Of a DNA stretch of 6,272 bases, positions 1-6,064 are shown one piece after another. Below the pieces are notes generated by a model. It was not told the origin of the DNA. It made no database searches and saw nothing but the letters and a program-made list of their open reading frames with translations. Source of the stretch: Chitinophagaceae bacterium (GTDB taxonomy: Bacteria; Bacteroidota; Bacteroidia; Chitinophagales; Chitinophagaceae). The stretch is taken from positions 1 through 6,272 of the forward strand of contig CANLED010000135.1 of the NCBI GenBank assembly GCA_947489175.1, given 5' to 3'. The position numbers were made by a program, and so were the translations under genes. Numbering within the stretch: position 1 is the stretch's first letter; each line of letters begins with the position of its first letter.

Positions 1-1
1 G

Positions 2-397
2 GTGCAACAAGCTATTGAAGGAGAGACAAAACTAAAAGCTTCAGACATAGAATTTTCCCTCCCAAGGCCATCTTATACAATTGACACCCTCACCTATCTG
101 GAAGAAAAGTACACCGAGAATAGTTTCAGTGTGATCATGGGATCAGACAGCTATCAAAATATTGGGAAATGGAAAAGCGGTGAACTGCTTCAAAAAAGAT
201 ATCCAATCCTCGTTTACCAAAGACCAGGGTTTATAGTTGCCGAAGATGCGTCCCAAAAAGCAACCATTCTCAATGCACCCATGTTAGACATCTCGTCAAC
301 CATGATCAGAAAAATGGTGGCTTCAGGAAAATCCATTCGATACATGGTGCCTGAAAACGTAAATGAAGAAATCCTGAAAAGCGGCTATTATAAATAA
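2..397 (+). CDS. nadD: Nicotinate-nucleotide adenylyltransferase, 5'-truncated by window edge
   Basis: NadD transfers AMP from ATP to nicotinate mononucleotide, giving deamido-NAD, the penultimate step of NAD synthesis in the cytoplasm. The visible 131 residues are the C-terminal part of the nucleotidyltransferase fold. They include the family segment PRPSYTIDTL (residues 21-30), the GSDS...KW region (47-57), and the C-terminal nucleotide-binding motif ISSTMIR (97-103) followed by RYMVP (113-117). NadD proteins are usually about 190 residues, so roughly 60 N-terminal residues, including the ATP-binding GxFxPxHxGH motif, should lie left of the window. The GTG at position 2 is therefore just an internal valine codon. 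The TAA stop is followed six bases later by the end of the convergent transporter gene. Identity is secure from the motifs; only the start is missing. Confidence 0.93.
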   Translation: MQQAIEGETKLKASDIEFSLPRPSYTIDTLTYLEEKYTENSFSVIMGSDSYQNIGKWKSGELLQKRYPILVYQRPGFIVAEDASQKATILNAPMLDISSTMIRKMVASGKSIRYMVPENVNEEILKSGYYK

Positions 398-403
398 ATG
401 GCA

Positions 404-1648
404 TTAGAGAAGGCCTAAAAGCAAACATCCAACCGCAATCAACGGGGCTGAAATCTTGGTATAATAAAGCAGGAAAAACGTTGTGAAAAAAACGGAGAAA
501 AAAAGCATTGTGTCGAGCAGCGGTTTATCAACAAAAGGAATTACTGTATCCTTAAAAAGATAAATGATGCTGGCTGTCATGATCCCTACAACAGCGGCGT
601 TTACACCAATCATGATATTTTGGACTCGGTTGTATTGCTGAATGTTTTCCCAGAACGGATAGAAAAAAATAACCATTAAAAAAGTAGGTAGAAAAATACC
701 GGTTGCACCCAGGAAACATCCCAACAATTGATAGCCCCATCCCCTATTATTCATGGCCATGCCTCCAACAAAAGCACTCATAGAAAAAGCCGGACCGGGT
801 ATAGCACGAACAACACCTGAGGAGGATAAAAATATTTCCCGGTCTATCCTGATGACGTCTTGGTTTGTTTTTTTAATTCTGTCCGTTTCAGGCCTAACAA
901 CGTATTGATTGTACATAACCGGAATAAGTACATCTGACCCACCAAATACAATGCTACCGAAACGATACATGTTTTCGAAGACATTGTATGGCGTTCTGTT
1001 TTCCCAGGATTGCTTACGGGCTGTTTCTGACAAAAAACCAGCAAGCAGGAAGAAAACAGCAAAAAGGATAATGGGGAGAAAACGCAATCGTGGGGTAAAA
1101 GGGCGAGATGGGGAAATAGCTGATTTCTTAAAAGAACCAATTATACCGCCCGCGATTAAAACAATAGGGAAAACCCAGGGTGTTTTAAAAAGAAAATAAG
1201 TGATGGGTGTAGAAAGAAAAACAATGAACCATTTTTGTTTGGAGTCAACCAATGCATAAGTCTTGATTGCAGCAAAGCCTAGGAAGCCCAAAGCCATGGG
1301 TTGTATATATCGCAAATAATGAAGAAGCGCTAAGTTGTTGGTGGAGAAAACAAAAGACAAGGAAGACATGAATAAAACAGCAGGCGTAGTCCAGATCAAT
1401 AAAGTAATGATGGCTACAAGGACTCCACCCTGTCGATAACCTATCAGTGAAACTGTTTGCGTTGCCGTCGCACCAGGCATCAACTGACAAAAAGCATTGA
1501 TATTGACAAGATCTTTGAGAGTAATATATTGGTGCCTATCAACAAAAGTTTTGATCATCATCCCAAATTGACCCTGTGGACCACCAAAGGCTGATAAGGT
1601 GTACAGCAAGACTGCACGAAAAAAAGGGAAGTGTTTGGAAAGAGGCAA
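404..1648 (-). CDS. chrA: Chromate transporter, two-domain CHR (ChrA) family
   Basis: This is a polytopic inner-membrane protein of 414 residues, a typical length for long-chain CHR transporters, which expel chromate by proton-linked exchange. The family's internal duplication is visible. The first half has FGGPQGQFG (21-29) and MPGATATQ (57-64); the second has FGGSDVLIP (235-243) and IPGPAFSM (283-290). About ten hydrophobic segments surround these, with a polar linker near 172-187. The start is the TTG at 1646-1648. It gives the short N-terminus expected before the first FGGP motif, and the next methionines (residues 30-31) lie beyond that motif. The gene begins three bases after the dioxygenase stop and in the same frame, with no promoter match between them, so cotranscription and coupled translation are likely. 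Chromate is the family substrate; the real substrate here could be another oxyanion. Confidence 0.88.
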   Translation of the reverse strand: MPLSKHFPFFRAVLLYTLSAFGGPQGQFGMMIKTFVDRHQYITLKDLVNINAFCQLMPGATATQTVSLIGYRQGGVLVAIITLLIWTTPAVLFMSSLSFVFSTNNLALLHYLRYIQPMALGFLGFAAIKTYALVDSKQKWFIVFLSTPITYFLFKTPWVFPIVLIAGGIIGSFKKSAISPSRPFTPRLRFLPIILFAVFFLLAGFLSETARKQSWENRTPYNVFENMYRFGSIVFGGSDVLIPVMYNQYVVRPETDRIKKTNQDVIRIDREIFLSSSGVVRAIPGPAFSMSAFVGGMAMNNRGWGYQLLGCFLGATGIFLPTFLMVIFFYPFWENIQQYNRVQNIMIGVNAAVVGIMTASIIYLFKDTVIPFVDKPLLDTMLFFSVFFTTFFLLYYTKISAPLIAVGCLLLGLL

Positions 1649-1651
1649 GGA

Positions 1652-2596
1652 TTATTTTTTTAGTCCAATTTCCCTGAGCCTTTCGTCAAGATAAAATCCA
1701 GCAGTATAATCTTCATATAATTTTGGGTGATCTTGTGAAATACAAGAAGTCAAGCAAGCAAGAGACATATTACTCCGGGGGTGTAAAAAGAATGGTATGG
1801 AAAAACGAGAACTGTTCCACATTTCTCTCGGTGGGTTGACAACCCTATGTGTTGTACTTTTTAATCTGTCATTGGTAAGGCGCTGCAGCATATCTCCTAC
1901 ATTCACCACAATTTCACCAGGTCCAGCCTTGACGGGTAACCACTCTCCTTCTTTGCTCAGAATTTCAAGCCCGTCTGCAGAAGCACCAACCAAAAGGGTA
2001 ATGAGGTTGATGTCTTCATGTTGCTCTGCCCTGATTGCAGATTTCGGTTCGTGCAAAATCGGAGGATAGTGAATTGCCCTCAGAATACTATTACCAAGGT
2101 AAATATGTTCATCAAAATAGGTTTCACCTAACTGAAGGTGTATAGCAATGGCAGAAAGTAAAGCTGCACCAGACACCTCAAAGGCCCTGTATGCCTGATG
2201 GAAAAGGGTATTAAAATCATCTGGTACACTTACTTTTACATTATCGGGATATGCTTCGGGTGAAACCATACCTTCTTCTATAATTTGTCCATATTGGAAA
2301 AACTCTTTCAAGTCGGGAGCGTCGCTACCCTTTGCATGCTCTTTACCGAAAGATGTATAACCGCGCTGGCCGGCAAGACCAACTATTTCATAAGATCTTT
2401 TTTCAGCCTCGGAAAGGGAGAAAAAAGATTTAACCGTAGCATACAAACGATTGATCAGGTCTTCAGGGATACCGTGGTTCTTAACAGAAACGAAACCAAC
2501 TTCCTCAAACGCCTGTCCCAAAGATGATGAAAACTGAACTTTTTCTTCTGTGCTTCCTTTTAAAAAAGAATTAAGATCAACAACTGGGATATTCAT
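1652..2596 (-). CDS. 2-oxoglutarate/Fe(II)-dependent dioxygenase, isopenicillin N synthase-like
   Basis: This is a cytoplasmic 314-residue non-haem iron oxygenase of the isopenicillin N synthase superfamily, which usually couples oxidative decarboxylation of 2-oxoglutarate to hydroxylation, desaturation or ring closure of a small molecule. The N-terminal domain is recognisable from IPVVDL (3-8) and the GFVSVKNHGI segment (34-43). The C-terminal double-stranded beta-helix holds a complete metal triad, H193-x-D195 (in QHEDINLIT) and H250 (in STTHRV). The RFS motif (R264, S266) that binds the 2-oxoglutarate carboxylate is also present. Both halves are intact, so the enzyme should be active. The ATG start leaves a divergent spacer with a good -7 promoter match. 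It is the first gene of a two-gene unit with the chromate transporter. The substrate is unknown: members include plant hormone and antibiotic enzymes, and the bacterial homologues are mostly uncharacterised. Confidence 0.9.
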   Translation of the reverse strand: MNIPVVDLNSFLKGSTEEKVQFSSSLGQAFEEVGFVSVKNHGIPEDLINRLYATVKSFFSLSEAEKRSYEIVGLAGQRGYTSFGKEHAKGSDAPDLKEFFQYGQIIEEGMVSPEAYPDNVKVSVPDDFNTLFHQAYRAFEVSGAALLSAIAIHLQLGETYFDEHIYLGNSILRAIHYPPILHEPKSAIRAEQHEDINLITLLVGASADGLEILSKEGEWLPVKAGPGEIVVNVGDMLQRLTNDRLKSTTHRVVNPPREMWNSSRFSIPFFLHPRSNMSLACLTSCISQDHPKLYEDYTAGFYLDERLREIGLKK

Positions 2597-2607
2597 GGTT
2601 GAAAATA

Positions 2608-2638
2608 TTGTTGGGTAAAAATAACAAACATAATTTTG
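2608..2638 (+). promoter_or_regulatory. -33/-7 promoter for the DUF3089-like lipoprotein gene
   Basis: TAATTTTG at 2631-2638 is a perfect TAnnTTTG -7 element, and a TTG at 2608-2610 lies 20 bases upstream, the usual -33 spacing in Bacteroidota. The expected transcript start near 2645 gives a leader of about 13 bases before the ATG at 2658. The -7 box shares two base pairs with the opposite-strand -7 box of the dioxygenase promoter, so the two cannot easily be occupied at once. Confidence 0.6.
2625..2632 (-). promoter_or_regulatory. -7 promoter element for the dioxygenase-transporter unit
   Basis: Read on the minus strand this is TATGTTTG, a perfect match to the Bacteroidota -7 consensus TAnnTTTG. 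It lies 28 bases upstream of the dioxygenase ATG. The expected transcription start near 2618 gives a leader of about 20 bases. A TTTC at 2650-2653 (minus strand) could serve as a weak -33 element at 17-base spacing. No purine-rich Shine-Dalgarno sequence is visible before the ATG, which is usual for this phylum. Confidence 0.55.
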
Positions 2639-2657
2639 ATTTATAAATAGAAATTAG

Positions 2658-3683
2658 ATGGTACGATTATATGGTATGATTTTGATTGTTTTTATCGTTT
2701 CGTCATGCTCTAAAAAAACAGTCTCATACACAGGTGAAGCTGCTTTTAAAAGCGTATCTGGAGTTCCAGATTATGGAAACCTAGATTACTGGGCGGCGCA
2801 TCCAGATAAAAAAGATCCATCAGATACTGTTCCTCGTCCACTTATAAGTAATCAAAACACGAAGGAAGCAGATGTATTTTTCTTACACCCTACAACATTA
2901 ATGGGATTGAGAGAAAACGGAAACAATAATGCCAAGATTGATGATGCATTGCTTAATTATAAAACAGATTATTCTCCCATTATTTACCAGTCATCAGCAT
3001 TCAATGAAAGTGCCCGAGTTTTTGCCCCAAGGTACAGACAAGCACATATTGGTATGTATAGTGAGAAAGATAGTGCTATGAAATATGCAGCATTCAATCT
3101 CGCTTATGAAGATGTAAAAAAAGCATTTGAATATTATTTAAAAAATGAAAATAAAGGAAGACCGATTATAATTGCATCACATAGCCAGGGAACTACACAT
3201 GCGACAAGGTTGTTGAAAGAATTCTTTGATGGAAAAGCATTGTCAAATCAAATGGTCTGTGCATATCTCATCGGGATGCCCGTTAAAAAAGGGAGCTATG
3301 AAAATATTTCCGTCTGCACTGACAGCACTAAAACTGGATGCTTTGTAAGCTGGAGAACATTCAGGGAAGATTATTCAGATGATTGGGCGAATCGAGTGGA
3401 TACAAATATTGTTGTTGTAAATCCTGTAACATGGAAAACAACAAATGAAATTGCAGATAAATCTTTACAAAAAGGTGCGGTATTGTATAATTTAAACAAA
3501 GTATATAAACATACACAAACCAGTCAAGCAGAAGGTAGCGCACTATGGGTATCACATCCAAAATTTCCTGGATCATTTTTATATAGAAGTAAAAATTATC
3601 ACGCTGGTGATATCAATCTATTTTATGTTGATATAAGAAAAGATGCCAGCAGAAGAATAGCATATTTTTTGCAGAGCAAATGA
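2658..3683 (+). CDS. DUF3089-like alpha/beta-hydrolase lipoprotein
   Basis: The 341-residue product begins with a lipoprotein signal: Arg3, a hydrophobic core (residues 4-14) and the lipobox VSSC with Cys17. It should be lipidated and face the periplasm or outside. The body resembles the DUF3089 family of predicted alpha/beta hydrolases: DVFFLHPTT (72-80), APRYRQAHIG (123-132), the nucleophile elbow SHSQG with Ser176 (174-178), and a C-terminal YHAGDINLFY segment whose His315 is a plausible catalytic histidine. Cys220 and Cys228 bracket a short loop and could form a disulfide, consistent with export. The first ATG is chosen because starting at Met7 would remove the only positive charge of the signal. 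The substrate is unknown; an esterase or lipase-like activity is inferred from the elbow. It is divergent from the dioxygenase, and the downstream stress gene has its own promoter. Confidence 0.82.
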   Translation: MVRLYGMILIVFIVSSCSKKTVSYTGEAAFKSVSGVPDYGNLDYWAAHPDKKDPSDTVPRPLISNQNTKEADVFFLHPTTLMGLRENGNNNAKIDDALLNYKTDYSPIIYQSSAFNESARVFAPRYRQAHIGMYSEKDSAMKYAAFNLAYEDVKKAFEYYLKNENKGRPIIIASHSQGTTHATRLLKEFFDGKALSNQMVCAYLIGMPVKKGSYENISVCTDSTKTGCFVSWRTFREDYSDDWANRVDTNIVVVNPVTWKTTNEIADKSLQKGAVLYNLNKVYKHTQTSQAEGSALWVSHPKFPGSFLYRSKNYHAGDINLFYVDIRKDASRRIAYFLQSK

Positions 3684-3737
3684 CATGAATCATTATCGGG
3701 AATTATTGGAGTCATCATGTATAAATACAAAGCAGAA

Positions 3738-3745
3738 TAAGTTTG
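3738..3745 (+). promoter_or_regulatory. -7 promoter element for the universal stress protein gene
   Basis: TAAGTTTG matches the Bacteroidota TAnnTTTG element exactly and ends 12 bases before the ATG at 3758. No clear TTG lies at the proper -33 distance (the nearest, 3706-3708, is 29 bases away), so the promoter is weak, needs an activator, or uses a degenerate -33 box. The leader would be only about 5-10 bases. The box contains the upstream TTG that could otherwise be read as a start codon. Confidence 0.45.
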
Positions 3746-3757
3746 GAAAAACTTACG

Positions 3758-4621
3758 ATGAAACTAATAATAACTCCAACAGATTTTTCAGCTTTGTCAG
3801 ATAATGCAATTAAGTATGCAACCGACATGGCCACAACCATGGGAATGAATCTAATGTTGGTTAATGTATATCAACTACCTATTAGTTTCTCAGAAGTACC
3901 ATTAGTAACAATATCTCTAGATCAAATAAGAGAAATAAGTGAAAATAAACTGGCAGAAATAAAAGAAAACCTCGAAACAATTACCGGAGGAAAATTAAAA
4001 ATTTATACAGAAAGCCGGTTAGGAGATGTGGGTGAAGAAATTAGTAAACTAACAGAAACACTGTCGCCTTTTGCCATTATAATGGGAACAAGAGGAACAT
4101 CAGGCGTCGGTAGATTTTTTATGGGAAGCAATTCTATATCAGTAATTTCAAAGGTGGGAGTCCCAGTATTTGTAATACCACCTGGGGTGCGTTTCAAACC
4201 ATTTAAAAAAGTTGGATTGGCTACGGACCTGGAAGCTGTTGTAGAAAGTACGCCCGTATCAAAAATTAAAGAAGTTGTACAATTTTATGGTGCTGAGGTG
4301 CATGTATTGAATGTAGATTATCACAGGAAGCATTTTACTCCTGGTACACCAGGGGAAACATTGAACATGGATAGTTTGCTGGCTGGAATGAATCCGATCT
4401 ATGATTTTATTGAAAACAGAAACATAGATGAAGGGTTGAATGATTTTGCTGAAAAAAACAATCTTGATCTGTTGATAACGCTACCCAAAAAACACAGTAT
4501 GCTTGAGCGTTTTTTTGAAAAAAGTACGACCAGGGAGTTGATTCACGAAACCCATATACCCATCATGTGTATTCACCGTAAAGTGAAAGAAACCGAAATG
4601 GCTAAAACTCAGCACTCTTAG
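3758..4621 (+). CDS. Tandem-domain universal stress protein (UspA family)
   Basis: This cytoplasmic 287-residue protein has two fused Usp domains. Domain 1 (about 1-142) opens with IITPTDFSALSDNAI, with Asp9 at the nucleotide position, and carries a complete ATP-binding signature G-2x-G-9x-G-S (Gly110, Gly113, Gly123, Ser124), so it probably binds ATP. Domain 2 (about 150-274) keeps the fold pattern, but the signature is replaced by LPKKHSMLERFF (242-253), so nucleotide binding there is doubtful. Usp proteins modulate survival under stress; the exact role of this one cannot be told. The ATG at 3758 is preferred to a TTG at 3743, because that TTG is part of the -7 promoter box and the Usp fold begins right at the ATG. 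The last residues, beyond the second domain, are encoded over the 3' end of asnS on the opposite strand. Confidence 0.9.
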   Translation: MKLIITPTDFSALSDNAIKYATDMATTMGMNLMLVNVYQLPISFSEVPLVTISLDQIREISENKLAEIKENLETITGGKLKIYTESRLGDVGEEISKLTETLSPFAIIMGTRGTSGVGRFFMGSNSISVISKVGVPVFVIPPGVRFKPFKKVGLATDLEAVVESTPVSKIKEVVQFYGAEVHVLNVDYHRKHFTPGTPGETLNMDSLLAGMNPIYDFIENRNIDEGLNDFAEKNNLDLLITLPKKHSMLERFFEKSTTRELIHETHIPIMCIHRKVKETEMAKTQHS

Positions 4622-6038
4622 GCGTGCGAGGAAAAGCAATTACGTCGCGGATATTGGTCATGCCCGTAACGAAAAGAACCATTCTCTCAAATCCTAGTCC
4701 AAAACCTGCATGAGGAACAGTGCCAAACTTCCTTGTATCCAGGTACCACCACAGTTCCTCTTCAGCTATATGCATGTCTTTCATTCGTTCTGTTAAAAGC
4801 GCGAGCCGTTCTTCCCTTTGGGAACCACCAACAATTTCACCAATGCCGGGAGCTAAAATATCCATTGCAGCAACAGTTTTACCGTCATCATTTTGGCGCA
4901 TATAAAATGCTTTGATGTCCTTGGGATAATTGGTAACGATGACCGGTTTCTTAAAATGTTTTTCAACCAAATATCTTTCGTGTTCACTTTGCATATCGAT
5001 GCCCCATTTGACTTCGTATTGAAACTTCTTTTTCTTGTAAGCGGGGGAGTTCAATAGAATATCAATAGCATCTGTATAGGTGATGCGTTCAAAATCATTG
5101 TCAAGCACAAACCTTAATTTATCAATCAAACACATTTCACTGCGCTTGTCTGCAGGAAGCTGTTTTTCCTCTTCCGCAAGTCGCTGATCAAGGAAAACAA
5201 GATCATCCATGTTGTGTTGAATAACAAAACCAATGATGTGCTTGATGAATGATTCAGCAAGATTCATGTTATCCTCTAAATCAGAAAAAGCCATTTCTGG
5301 TTCAATCATCCAAAATTCTGCCAGATGTCTGGTGGTATTGGAGTTTTCTGCCCTGAAAGTAGGGCCGAATGTATAGATTTCTCCAAATGCGGTGGCACCT
5401 AGTTCTCCCTCTAATTGACCACTGACAGTAAGGTTGGTGCTACGACCAAAGAAATCCTCTTTGAAATCTATCGCTCCGTTTTCGTCACGGGGGGGATTAT
5501 CGAAAGGAAGTGTTGTGACACGAAACATTTCACCTGCACCTTCAGCATCGCTGGCAGTGACAATCGGTGTATGCATATAAAGGAATCCCTTCTCATGAAA
5601 AAACTGATGAATCGCAAATGCTAATGCGTGTCTTACACGAAAAACAGATCCGAATGTATTGGTTCTGAACCTAAGATGGGCAATTTCACGCAAAAACTCG
5701 AGACTATGCTTTTTGGGCTGAAGTGGATACTTTTCAGCATCAGAATCTCCAAGAATTTCGATGGCTGTGGCTACAACCTCTACCGTTTGTCCCTTTCCCT
5801 GAGATGCAACAAGTTCACCGGTAACTTTTAGGGAGGCGCTGGTGGTAATTCTTTTTAATAATTCATCATTGAATTGACCGAGAGGCGCAACAACTTGAAT
5901 ATTGGTATTGGTGGAACCATCGTTTAAGGCAATAAACTGGTTGTTCCTGAATGTGCGGACCCAACCCATGACAACAATATCTTTTTGCCCTGCAGGTTGA
6001 AGCAAAAGCTCCTTAATCTTGATTCTCTTATTGAACAT
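4602..6038 (-). CDS. asnS: Asparaginyl-tRNA synthetase
   Basis: AsnRS charges tRNA-Asn with asparagine using ATP in the cytoplasm. The 478-residue protein is full length. An N-terminal OB-fold anticodon-binding domain (about 10-100, with VVMGWVRTFRNN at 22-33) is followed by the class II catalytic core: motif 1 around 143-160, motif 2 with FRAENSNTTRHLAEFW (228-243), and motif 3 GLGFERM (447-453). The PRTPKSAEF C-terminus is typical of the enzyme. TVSGQLEGE and the Asn-type motif 2 separate it from AspRS. The ATG at 6036-6038 is chosen over a TTG seven codons upstream, because that TTG lies within the -7 promoter element and the homologous protein begins near MFNKRIKIKEL. A purine-rich AAGAAAA stretch precedes the ATG. 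Its 3' end overlaps the convergent stress-protein gene by 20 bp. Confidence 0.97.
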   Translation of the reverse strand: MFNKRIKIKELLLQPAGQKDIVVMGWVRTFRNNQFIALNDGSTNTNIQVVAPLGQFNDELLKRITTSASLKVTGELVASQGKGQTVEVVATAIEILGDSDAEKYPLQPKKHSLEFLREIAHLRFRTNTFGSVFRVRHALAFAIHQFFHEKGFLYMHTPIVTASDAEGAGEMFRVTTLPFDNPPRDENGAIDFKEDFFGRSTNLTVSGQLEGELGATAFGEIYTFGPTFRAENSNTTRHLAEFWMIEPEMAFSDLEDNMNLAESFIKHIIGFVIQHNMDDLVFLDQRLAEEEKQLPADKRSEMCLIDKLRFVLDNDFERITYTDAIDILLNSPAYKKKKFQYEVKWGIDMQSEHERYLVEKHFKKPVIVTNYPKDIKAFYMRQNDDGKTVAAMDILAPGIGEIVGGSQREERLALLTERMKDMHIAEEELWWYLDTRKFGTVPHAGFGLGFERMVLFVTGMTNIRDVIAFPRTPKSAEF

Positions 6039-6056
6039 ATGCTTGTTTTCTTGCAG

Positions 6057-6064
6057 CAAAGGTA
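6057..6064 (-). promoter_or_regulatory. -7 promoter element for asnS
   Basis: On the minus strand this reads TACCTTTG, a perfect TAnnTTTG match, 18 bases upstream of the asnS ATG. The predicted start near 6050 gives a leader of about 12 bases, too short for a T-box or other leader riboregulator. No TTG is found at the normal -33 distance. The TTG start codon that would extend asnS is the last three bases of this box. Confidence 0.5.

Noticed and set aside
2..4. GTG as the real start of nadD
   Set aside because: The conserved ATP-binding N-terminus would be missing; the frame simply enters from the left edge.
909..1199. 96-codon plus-strand open frame inside the transporter gene
   Set aside because: It is antisense to a well-supported membrane protein, has no recognisable domain or promoter, and is explained as a shadow frame.
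1797..2527. Plus-strand open frames of 80-90 codons within the dioxygenase gene
   Set aside because: They run opposite to the conserved iron-binding and N-terminal domains and show no independent coding signal.
2658..4621. AT-richer composition of the lipoprotein and stress-protein genes as a sign of horizontal transfer
   Set aside because: Some lines look clearly more AT-rich than asnS, but the difference was not computed over whole genes, and there are no mobile-element remnants, repeats or tRNA beside them.
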